A stretch of 64,000 nt of DNA from Bursaphelenchus xylophilus (lineage: Eukaryota; Nematoda; Chromadorea; Rhabditida; Aphelenchoididae), in assembly GCA_904066235.2 (NCBI GenBank), contig CAJFCV020000003.1:4836001-4900000 (forward strand). The letters are read 5' to 3'. The translations under genes and the position numbers were made by a program. The notes below the pieces were generated by a model. That model was not told where the DNA came from. It searched no databases and saw only the letters and a program-made list of their open reading frames with translations. Positions 11,594 through 23,400 of the stretch are shown piece after piece; positions within the stretch are counted from its first letter, which is position 1; every line of letters begins with the position of its first letter.

Positions 11594-13634
11594 ATGGTTT
11601 TAGTGGGAATGAAACCCTTATTGCCAGCATCCAACGAAGATGATCACACAACTCTGATGGGCAACAAAGATGTCGAGCAGGGCCGTCCCCTTCAGCTGAA
11701 TGGCATCAATTCTCCCCCACGGCACACTCATGCCGTCCATCAAAAAAAGGAGCTCAAGACACAAAGGATCAAGCTGATGGTCATGATCTCGATGACATTC
11801 TTCTTCTTCGTCGTTGAATTGGTCTATGGTTACATGTCAAATTCGATGGCTTTAATAGCAGATTCATTCCACATGCTGTCAGATGTCTTGGCACTAATCG
11901 TCGCGTTGGCTTGCATAATTGTGAGTATTTTTGGATTGGCACTTTCTTTTGTTTAGACAAATATTATCAGTTGGTTTCATAAAACGGCACTTGACATGAT
12001 CAAATTTCCTTTCAGATCGCGAATAGAAAGACAAAATCTCAGTCGAATACGTTTGGATGGGTAAGGGCAGAGCTGATTGGAGCACTTGTCAATGGCGTCT
12101 TTCTCCTCGCACTTTGTTTTACCATTTTCCTGGAATCAATTGAACGATTGGTGGAGCCCCACCCCCTGAAAGAACCTCTTAATGTCCTGATTGTTGGAAT
12201 CCTTGGACTCGTTGTGAACATTATTGGAATGTTCTTGTTCCATGGTGAGATTGGTGTGTCGCTTACTTCTTTTGCCTCTCATTTAGTTAACGAAATGCTT
12301 GCTGTGGATTTGAATACTAACAACTTGACACTTTATTTTGAGTGATGCATTTTGAAAGTTTCTTCTCTATGGTATTAACTTTAGGTCATTCTCACGGGCA
12401 TAGTCATGGTGGAAGTGGAGGAATTTCTGAGGAAAATATTGCCGGAAGCAGTGGATATTTGGCCACATCACATCAAGAAGGGGCCATGGTTATCGCTGAT
12501 CTAAAAGGCAGTGAAGATGAATTGAATACGAAACAAAATGGAAATGGAATCACAATTTCAGAAACAAATAAAGCAGAGAAGAAGAAAAAGAGCAGTAAGT
12601 TGACTAATGTCATTATTGTTTGTTTTTAGAAGGATCAGTTCAGATGAATATGAAAGGAGTTTACCTTCATATTGTTACTGATTTCATTGGATCAATCATT
12701 GTCATCCTGACAGCCTCTGTGTCTCTTTGGTTCCCAGACATGCAGTTCCTGAAATACTACATGGACCCAAGTTTGTCCATGATTATGGTCATCTTGATCA
12801 TGTCCTCGACGATTCCATTAGGTAAAAAGGATAATTTGAATAGAGTTTATCTATAGTTTAAACCAGAATATATTTGTATTTCTATTCCCTGGTATGTAAT
12901 ATTTGTTTTTAGTAAGAGAAACGGCCCTTATTCTTCTCCAAACAACCCCAGATGATGTTGACGTACAGACGATCGAAGAGAAACTAATGGCCTTACCTGG
13001 AGTGCTCGCTGTCCATGAGTTCCACGTCTGGAGATTGGTTGCTGTTCGGATCATCGCGACGGTTCATATTCACTTTGCCACATTTGAGGACTATCTGAGA
13101 AACGCCGAACAGATCAAGGAGATCTTCCATGATCATCAAATACATTCGGTCACTGTTCAGCCAGAATTCACTGTGGTAAGGTCTTACCTTAACTTATAGG
13201 AGAGGTTCTCCAAGTGCGACGTCAGATTTTTATGAAACTTGGTACAAATTTAGATTTTTTTCTGAGAGGTATGCGAGACCCTAGCCTGCGGTTTGCAGAA
13301 ACGGCGCAATTTTTTATGAAATGTTCCTGTTCTTACTGTGGGTACTGTGTCCACAAAAAAATTCCAAAAAATCCCCAGTGTGTGCAAAATCAGACCGTCA
13401 CACTTTGGCTACTTCCCTTCTTTGTTTCCATGAGTCAGATATATAACGAGATTTCTAAATTGTATTTGTTCATTGTGAATATTGTTTTAGATGCGGAAAG
13501 AGAACTTTGACTGTGCTCTAAAGTGTGAACCCGAAGATTGTCAACAAGCGACATGTTGCCAAACAGAAACCTCCAAATCCCCATCTCCCAAAGACACTAG
13601 TAGATCGACGGCGCGATCAGGAAAGGCTGTTTAG
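11594..13634 (+). CDS. cdf-1: Cation diffusion facilitator zinc transporter, ZnT1/SLC30A1-like
   Basis: Exons 11594-11920, 12016-12244, 12385-12594, 12630-12821, 12913-13175 and 13491-13634 give 454 residues. Six membrane helices are evident. Helix 2 carries DSFHMLSD and helix 5 carries HIVTDF: the two HxxxD zinc-binding pairs of CDF exporters. FGWVRAELIGALVNGVFL is the ZnT1-type signature between helices 2 and 3. A His-rich loop (GHSHGHSHGG) lies between helices 4 and 5. The cytosolic domain follows (LPGVLAVHEFHVW), and the last exon is cysteine-rich (CQQATCCQ). Function: zinc efflux from cytosol across the plasma membrane in exchange for protons. The best match in type is nematode CDF-1, judged from recalled family features. 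TTTTAG at 11601-11606 may be a trans-splice acceptor, which would make the Met at 11609 the start. AATAAA lies near 13755. Confidence 0.9.
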
Positions 13635-13877
13635 CGATGAATGACTGATCCCATCTTCAATCTCTCACCTATTCCGGTCAAGTTTGCTGTAATTATTTGT
13701 TACCGTGTATGTAATTAATGCAATAATATCTTTTTTCCAATTGTTTTTTTACGAAATAAAGGTTTTCATATGAATGCATTATATATATTTTTAAAGGTCT
13801 TGAACTGCTATATCATAATATATGTTAAAACTTTTAATTCGTCTTTTATTTAAAATTTTTAAACTTGTAGAAAAAAC

Positions 13878-14370
13878 ATGGAAAAATCCGAAATTCGTGT
13901 TCTTTTACGTCATTACTGGAAACAAGGCCTCAGCGCAGCTGCAGCAGCAAAGAAGATATGCGAAGTTGAAGGCGACAATGTGGTCTCAGATCGTACTGCG
14001 CAAAATTGGTTCAAACGATTCAACGACGGCGACACGGACCTCGAGGACAAGACACATTCAGGCCGACCTACGACAGTGGATTCTGAAGCAATCCGTGAAG
14101 CTGTCGAGACCAATCCATCAGTAAGTACTCGCAGATTGGCGGCCGAACTCGGTATTCCCCAAACATCAGTTGTACGACATCTTCACGCTCTTGGAAAAGT
14201 CAATGGACGCCGCTAAGAACAAGGGGTGGTACCGCAGCGGGATCACACAACTTGCCGACATAATATGGGTTCAAGCCATAGATTCAAATGGCGTTCACTT
14301 TGGTTTTCATTTGTTGTAAAATTGTGTTTAAATTTTTAATAAAAAATCGGAAATTTTTTTGGTTCACCCT
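13878..14370 (+). pseudogene. Internally deleted mariner transposase remnant
   Basis: The 5' part reads MEKSEIRVLLRHYW..., then DRTAQNWFKRF and LEDKTHSGRP, the paired helix-turn-helix region and linker of mariner transposases. The frame stops at 14216. Just downstream, about 14221-14320, another frame gives WYRSGITQL and VQAIDSNGVHF, which match the last residues of mariner transposases. The catalytic DDE core between them is missing. Near 14350-14375 the sequence GGAAATTTTTTTGGTTCACC looks like a mariner 3' terminal repeat; I could not find a matching 5' repeat. It lies about 60 bp from the stop of the dynein-like gene. It is therefore a dead, deletion-derived copy. Confidence 0.85.
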
Positions 14371-14433
14371 AATAATAAATAATGGCTTGTATATTCTCAG
14401 GTATTAGCATCACTTCTTTCTTCTCAATTCCTA

Positions 14434-17400
14434 TCAAGAATTGGCCATTGGAATTCCATCAATTGTTTGCAGGACTTGATTGGTCACATCCTCCGATTCC
14501 AGGATGTCGATGGCATTGAAATCGGTGAACAGTTTGAGTAAATCTTCTTCGGCAGGTCTTCAAGATCATAAATAACAATAAATTCGATTAAAACTTACAG
14601 CAAGCTCTCCGATCCTTGCGTTTCTTTTATATCAAAGGTTTCATTCAGTTTAACGGGGGTAACCTAAAGATAAAACTTTAAAGATCCTAAACATACCAAT
14701 CTGAGGACTTCCTTGTCAAACATAACAAACTCCATATCAGTGAGCATAATGAGTTTGAAATTCTCATTCAGCATGACATACATCCCCAATAATTCCACGG
14801 TTCTTTTCTCTTTATCCGGTTCTCTCAAGAACAGTTCGAACCAAGATGGAGGAGGAGATGACTTAACGTTGAACAAGATCTATAACAAAAATAACATGAG
14901 AATTTTAATTAAAAAATCATCAAGCTTTACGTGTAACATACCAACGCCTGATCTGAATACGAAGCTCGGACAACTTTTTCCACCAAATCTTTGTCCGTCC
15001 ATTTTGAATCCTTCATGTCGACAGTATTGCAATCGTTGTAGAAGAATTTAATCATGTTTAAAATATCGCCTCGTCTACTTTGGATCAACGGCCATGGCTC
15101 TCTCCAACTGACTTGTCTAAAAATAAAATAAAACAGCAAAAACAAACACTCCTACCGTAATAATTCCACCACCAGGATTTGGGTGGACGTGAATTTCTCT
15201 TCGTATGTGATGTTATACCTTAACATGGCACTTCTCCATTTGGTTATAATGTTCTAAACACCTGACATTCTGGAAGTTTTCTTACATTCTTTGTCTCTCC
15301 ACCTTGCGAACTGACCAAAACTCTGAAAGCGGCCATGAAAACACAATTCCCAAGTAAATTATCGAGCTTTGATTTCGTTGATGACACCATATTCCTCCAT
15401 CTGAACATAAAACAATATAATCCACCAGAGGGACTACCTGTTTTGCATTCCTCCAATTGAATTTAACACCAAATCACCCCTTTCTCTGTAAAATATGAGT
15501 CTAGTCAGCTTCAAGACGGCATTGTGTTCGGATTCAAGATCTTTTTCCAGAGCTTTCGACCTCCGGTCCAGGTATTCCAAGTCATCGGTAAGCCCGGCCA
15601 AGAGGTCTTCTTTGGCTCGAACTGTTTTTTCAATCTCATTGGCGGCTTTTCTCAAGGTTTTGATCGACCGATTGCATCTGAAAATCATCAAAATTATAGA
15701 TGATGATTTCTAATTTATACTCGATCTATTACATTGACACCACAAAGCTTACTTTGCTACGTTGATGGAACTGATCACCCATTGCGCCAATTCCGCGCCT
15801 AAATGGCTTTCCAGCTGCAGCTTAGCAGGCTTGAAATCCTTTCCATCGGTCGATCTTTGTAATTCTTTCAGTTTCTGAGGAGTAATTTGATTGGGCCGAA
15901 AGTCTTTAATTCTTTGTTGGAACGACATCTTCATTATCATTTTACTAGAATTTTTCCATGCCTCATTCACATTCCGATCTAAAAACACAAATAAAGCAAC
16001 GTTAATAACAATAACTCACCAGATTTATAATTCTTTTCGACCAGTTTCCTGGCACATTCAATAACAGCCCTTAGGGCAAGAGAAGGTTGTTTTATGTTAG
16101 CCAACTTCTTGTAATCATCGGCTTCGTATTCCAACAGCCCGGCCAAAGCATCATGAAATTCGGCCTCAGGGTCTTCAAGGGCCATGTTAATCTTGGAAGT
16201 TTTTTGTAGCAGCTTTGCTCGGACGGCTTGGAGGTCTTTTTCAACTGACGCAATTTTCTGCAAAAAGAGAAAGCATAACATAAAACAGTTTTTGCAATAT
16301 TGCAGCGACTAATTTACCGTTTCTAACTTCTCTTTGATCTCTTTATTCTCTTCGATGCATTTCTTGATGAAGTCATAGACCAAAGTCTGATCTTCTTTTC
16401 GTTTTTGCAGTTCCCATAAGGTTTTGTTGGACCCAATAATACTCAATTCCTTGATTCTCATCGTTGTCTGGAGGGCATTGTCCAAACGTTGGACTCTTTT
16501 TTGGATCATGCTGCAAATAATCTCATATTTTACATTCTTCAACATCACAATGATACGTAGAACATAATTCAATCCAAATCTTACTCATTCCTTCCATTAT
16601 AGGCCTGAACAGTCAACCTTGTAAGGTCATAGAGAAGTTTCGGGTCTTGGAATAGGTTCAGACAAGAGAAGGACGACTTTATGATGATATCCTTGGTATT
16701 GGCAAACAAGATTTCGATCGTTTCGCAAAGCCGGGCTTTGTTTTCGGCCGAACATTCGGCGATTATCTTCTCCATAATTCGTCGGGTCTCTTTTTTGCCG
16801 ATTGTCTAAACATCAACAGCTGAATGAAGTATATACTTACCATATACTGGTCTCCACTGCACCATTCGAACTCCGCCACCGTTTCAGGAGGGGCCAAGAA
16901 GACACCATGCAAGAAATCAGCGACTCTTGCCTCGAGGGTCGATCGGAGAAGATCCACATTTTTGAAGGCTTCAAACGACAAGAATTGGCAGTACCGTTGT
17001 CTAAACCAGTTTAACCTTAATTTAAATGCGTGGTCTTACCCCGGCAGTCGTATGTTGGACGATTGTACTAACGTGGCCAAAGTCTTTTCACTTTCGATCA
17101 TCTTTTCCGCCATTTTTATGACGACCGTGTCATTGAGCAAGTCGGCGATTATTGGACCTTGTAGCCACTGTTTTAACATCTTCAGCCATTCCTTCGGGAT
17201 CATTTTAAACTATAAACATGTTGTTACCAATTACAAACCCAAATCTGACTACAAAGATTCTTACGCAATAATCGCAATGAAAAACCACCACAACTGGGTG
17301 ATTCGCGGTGACCAGCATATTGATTGCTCTGACGATCGTTGACTTCCACGAATTTTCGAATGTTTCCGCGGTCGTTGGATCCAAGAAACAATGGAAAATC

Positions 17401-20400
17401 TGGCCAGCAACTCCGAACGCGGCCATCTTCACGCATTGAGTTCGTCCGCACCCAGGAAATCCACCCAAAACAAAGTGCTCATTGTGTTCTCGGAATGCAT
17501 GCATTAGACGCTGAACATGGTCTGACACAAAACTAAAACAAATTAATTCGGGAATTATGTTGTTACTCCGTAATGACCAGGTCGATGTTGAATCCTTCGT
17601 GATTTTTGGTATACTCAAAATGTAAATTCTCCAGAGTTTTGTTGAAATCGGATCGTTTACTGATAATTTGATAGTTTAGACCATCCATTGTCTCTTGGCC
17701 GGCCATTTCCGAGTAGAGTAAGTGGGCCAAATCAAAATCGACGAGTTGCAAATGCCCTTCTTTCTTCTACAAAATCACATTCATATTTTTTTCCGTTCTT
17801 ACGCCATAAAAATCGTCATCATCATCATCATGTTCATCGCCTTTAACCGAAGGGAAAAGTCGTTCCATAGTGGTCCCCAAAGTCTCTGTGAGCACGGTAT
17901 CAAATGAATTGAAGAAGGCTCTTCTTTTATCTTCTGAAAGTTCCCGATCAACAGAAACTCGAAGGATCTCGTGACACCACAACCGCTGCATCGAATCGAG
18001 GTCCGGGGTGTTATCCGGGAAGGCAAACATCATCGACTTCGCCAAGCGGATCACAAAGGGAAGCAATTCTTTTTCGTCCTTAAAGTGTATTGGCGATAAT
18101 TTCTGCCTGGACTTACCCTCCCCATTGCCTTAAATATTTTTTCTGATGCCAAACTCAGAGCAGGTGCCAGTTGGAGATAATCGGATGAGAAAGTCCTGGA
18201 ATCGTTACATTAAATATTCATTTGTCCTACTTTGTCTTCAGATGCCAAATCAATAATTGTTCGAAGATGTACCGGAGTTCTTCCCAGGTCGGAGGTTTGA
18301 TTGGGACCACATTGAAATTCCTTTTGAACCCACCGTACTTTGAGCATCTTTCGTATTCCTGTGTGTCCATGATCAAGATGAACTAAAATAAATAAAAACG
18401 GCAATAACTCCGCTTACTTTAAACTTGGAGGAACAAACTTGTGGTTCATTCTGATAGACCAACATACTCTGGTCATTATACATTTCAAGCAAAGCCTTAC
18501 AGGTCTCGGTGAAGTGGAAGTGATCGATGATTAGACACTAAAAATAATAACATTCATAAAATAATCATTTTTATTTCCTTACAATTTTTTTGTCTTCTGA
18601 AAGCTGCGCCAATTTATCTTGCATTGTCCTCAATTGGAAACGGCCGATGCAATCCAGAAAAACAAACTTATATCCCTGCTGAGAGTAGTCCAAGTACTTT
18701 ACCATCCGCTAAATAGTTAGATGAAGGGCTGAACCAGATCATCTTACCTTAACCGCCGTACTCTTCCCACAAAATCTAGGCCCAGTAATAATAAAGTGCG
18801 TCTCCGAATTTATGAAAACCTTCTCAAATTCTATGAAGAATCGATCAATGGAAATGAAATTGACATAAATCTGAGAGAGACTGAGCTCTTTGGCCAACAT
18901 CGACTTCACTTGGAGATGGTCGGCCCACTTTACCCAGAATCCCGGTTCCTAAAAACCCGTTTCCACCAACATACAGCGATCTTACGGTAGTCGACAATCT
19001 GAATTGACTAATCGGAGCTGGCAGTTTCCCCATGTCCGACGAGTTCCTGTCCCAATCATTGCCCCTTTCTTCCACAAACTTGGTGGCTTCTACAGTATCC
19101 CCTTCCATGTAGACGAGTATATGATTGAAGCAGCTTTGTACCGTCACTGATCTCAGGAGCTCTCCATAATTGGCAGTTGTGATTTGAGGCATCGCTTCTT
19201 TCAAGTCAATCTCCAAACGCCAGAGCATCAATTCGAAGGAAAAACTCTGGAAAATGGTAGATTAAGAAATGGCATTGTACCGGTTTCATTGAGAACATCC
19301 TCAACAAAGGCAATATCAATATTTCCACCGTGCTTGTGACTACATCAAAGTACTCTGATCGCTTGACTAACATGTCCAAGGTGGTCTTGAAGTTGGCCCA
19401 TTGCTCATCTTGATTTTCTTTGGCCTGCTCTGGCAAATGAACAGTTCGAATTTCATACCTCTTTAGCCATTCATCCACTGATTTCTAAAACAATTTAATA
19501 CACCCTCTTACAATAAGTAATCTTACATCTAAGCTTGGTAAACATAGTATAAATCGAATATTCTTTGCAGCATAAAAGTTGCTTCCATCGGTCATTGTCA
19601 AGTAGGATCCTGGAGGCATTTCGGGGACGACTGTGGGAGAGTGAGAGTAAAACAAAGTGCTGATCTGAGGGAAATGCTTTTCCAGTTGATCAATGCCGTA
19701 GAATATGAAGAATCGGGGTGCTCGAATAGAAACGGACTGTCTTCTCGATGCGGTCTCATCGCTGAGGCCAGTTCCACTAGTGCCGGCTCGACTAAACGCA
19801 GTGGTAACCCGGTTCGAATGAGAGGTGGCTACAATAATAATCATAAAGGTTGCACAAGGAGGAATAGCAATCCCTTACACATTCTCTCCGCCTTTTCTTC
19901 GACCACGGGCATGATACTTCGAAGGGATTTTATCAGATATCCAAGGTTATCCTCCCCAAAATCTTCCTCGCTCGAGACCAGTTGATTATGTTCCAGAGCA
20001 TCAAAATAAATCCAGGTAGCTCTTGAATTTGTTTTGCTCATAGTTGCAATTAATGCATCCTTGGCTGACGACCCAGCACAAGCCAGGGCAAAGTTTACAT
20101 TGGACATAGTAAAGTTGATAGCTTCGGCGCCAAACAAGGCGTCGTTCACGATGTCTTCCGGATTCTTGGTTGATTTTTCGACTTCTTTTTGCTAAAATTA
20201 CTTTTTTGCAGTATTATCTAGAGACGATGCATTAAAAAGTGATTATAATGTAACCTGAGGTGGTCTTTGTCCAGCAGCTGTTGGAGGTGCCACCGAACTC
20301 CTTCTTCTTTTTACCGGAGTGCTCTTTGGAGCTAATTTATCCATACTTGACTTATTCTCGTTTGCTTGATGATGTAAAAATAACTTCACATGGTTACTCA

Positions 20401-23400
20401 ATCGATGTGCAAACGAAGTATTGGTGCTGCAAAGAATCAACCGAGCACAGTCCTTCTCAATTCGGTCAATGGTCAACAACAGGTAGTTCAACTGAGCCTC
20501 CGTGAGTTGATCCAGGTTCTCCAAAACAAACAGGACTTCGTTCCGTTGACAAGCCTACGATCATTAGCAATAATAAAAAACGGCTTGACTTACCTTGACC
20601 ACCTTATCAAAAACATCGTTCTCTAAACTCGGATGACAATTAACGAAACGAACGGAGGTCAGAAGATTCCTGGCCAGAGATTGGACACGAGATCGGACTT
20701 CATTCAATTGGCCGGAGAAGACCGGGACCTTTCCAAGGGCCCAATTATGAGTGAAGATGGCACTAGAATAGGAATGGTTACTGTACAGAGATCGTTCTTA
20801 CTCAGTCAACACCATTGGGATCAAAGAATGAATAAAGTCGGGACAGAGAGGGAGCACCATGTTATTGCCTCGGAGAATAATTTGGACTTCGTTGGTCTCA
20901 TCCTAAAATTCAGTGATGATAACTTGAGCCCAATTTCCACGCAGCCAATTATGGATAAGAGATGCAAAACAGATTTTTCACAAAATGAAGCTTCCCTCCA
21001 AAGGAGCCGGACATTTTTGCATCGACCATCATGTTTTGACCTACCCAAAACGCGGTTCGACGGATTCCGCATAATTTGTAAATGACGCGGTTACTGTACA
21101 ATTTATATTTTTGAAGGATGGGGTTATACACACACACCTGCTGTGATTTAAAGGTAACTGCAGTTACCGTAATCCTCTACAACAATTACGTAATTGTTGC
21201 AGAAAACAAAAAAACATCTTCTCAACTATTGATCTTATCGACAGCACACCCACATACAATCATGCTAGCTTTGAAATAGCTCTTCTGGACTCTGCTTACG
21301 TCATAGTTATATTTGAATCCGCTTTCTGTGTTCATGTGTAAAATGAAGTCGTTGATGACATGGGTGATTCGGAATTGAGATTTCATCAAGCTTCTATGTT
21401 GCGTGAATTTGACGTAATCCTAAACCGATGTTGCTGCTTCTTGAATTCCTCTTTACCTTTATAATGAGTTCTTTGAGGACCTTCTCCAGCGCGATGCAGA
21501 ACTCTTTGGGTCCTTGATCATAAAGAACGTCTGTTGTTAATAATCCATCTAATTTTATTTTTTCTCCTGGAATCGCGGCATTACCCCTTGTTTTTTACAC
21601 TTGCCTTCAATGTTTATACAGACTAATTTGGTGTCCATTTCGACCAGGCTTCTGAGAAGGGGGAAGCATTCTCTTTGCAGGATCATTAGCGCCTCGTCGA
21701 TGTCATTGATGGATAATAGTTTCAACAAATCTCCGTTGGACATTAGCGCAATCCGAGGGTTGACTACTCGAAGATTTATCAGATATTTTTGCATTCCATT
21801 TACACATCTGTCTAGATGCTTTTGGGCGAGATCTAGCCAGCAATTTATGTGTTTTCCATCAATAATCTTAATTACAAATCGTTCTTCATCGACGTAACGA
21901 GACAATCTTCTGTAATTGTTTTTAGTTTTTGATTATTTTCGAAACCCCATACCTAAAATACTTTGTGCACGTCCGAAACTCTTCGAATTCATCGATAACC
22001 TTCTGACTCGAATGCCTCATCACATTGGCTACCCGTTTCCAGGTCTCCAGGACTTTGTTCCATTTCTTCAATATCTGCAAAAGCTTTGTAAGATCATCGG
22101 TCCATTGGTCTAAACTCTGGTTGGTGTAGCTCTTGTCATCCGGATCTCTATAAGCACGGATCTTTGTGTTATGTTCTTCTGATGACTTGAGCAAGGTGGC
22201 CAAGTTGGAAGGGATCTGGATCCCCCAGAAGTCTGTTAAAATCATGTTGAAGGATGCCTAAAAATAAAGGCACAGTCCTTCTCAATAAATTGTCGATACC
22301 ATCTTCTAATCTTGCCTTATCCTCCAGAAAGCCTTACCTCAGTCCAAAAATCAGTAATGAAGTTGGCCTGATCAGCGATTGCTCCCTCTCTCTCCGCGAT
22401 AAAAGCAATCGGCTTCAGTTTGCTGACATACAGATTCAAATTGAGCTCAGTGATCTGAGCGACGGTTGCATTCGCGTATTGTGCCAGATTAAAGCCGACA
22501 ATGTCAGACATCTTCTGCCAATGTCGTTCATTCAACCGAGGACAGGACATGACCTCGAGCACTGGAATATGATGTCTGAATTGTTCTATCTCCGCTTTTA
22601 GTTGCGTTGAGAAGGCTTTGGCTGCTTTTTGGATCTCAATTTTGGGGCCGATCGAAGCCAAAATTTCGAAGAACGAGTCCACAAAGTTTTGGCAATCTGA
22701 CACGCGGATATCTGTTCGTCGTCGTTTGAAGAAATCCCTGAATTTGGCTTGTCTATCACGTAAACTTACTTTCGGAACTCGTGGAATCGTTTGCACCATT
22801 CGAAGAGCGACCACAAAACGTTCACTTGGTCTCCGAGGGATGTCAGTTCAGGGAGGTGCAACACCGGGAAGTTGACCACCTAAATTAATGTCTGATATTA
22901 AATCAACCAATATGAAAACCGATAACACGTTGTTCATATCGGAAGAAGTTTCACCTTCTCTTGGCAGTTGAGTTCTTTCAGTTCATTGAGCAGATCCATA
23001 ACCATTGGCTTCAGAGCTCTCATTTCGATGAGATATTGATCAACTTCTTGTGGATCAATGAAGCCATGGATAACCTTTAATTGGACGATTGCCGCGTCTG
23101 TCTGTTGTTTTATGGTCTCTTCCCGTTTCTAAAGTAATTTTTCCTTGTTGAGTCATTCCTTTTCGGCTACCGTATACTTACTCTAACAAAATGTGCGAAG
23201 ATATGCAATCTTCTTTGGAAAAACATATTATGATCAGCTATATGCCGAGGCAATGCTCGTCTTGTTAGCGCTACATTAATCAAATAGTCATGTTCAGCTG
23301 GATCAAATTGGATGACTTGTGTTAATTTGTGCATTCGATCATACGCTTCGACCAATGCGTTTACAGCTCTCGGGAGATCGAATTGGGTTATCTCCATCAC

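Noticed and set aside
13214..13510. 98-codon plus-strand frame in the zinc transporter as a separate gene
   Set aside because: It lies in the last intron and ends by reading into the last exon in another frame.
20990..21045. GSFGGKLHFVKN on the minus strand as the AAA1 Walker A motif of the dynein-like gene
   Set aside because: It looks like a degenerate GxxGxGK, but the alignment order puts this segment at the linker-AAA1 junction. The true P-loop position comes about 80 residues later, just before VRFVNC.
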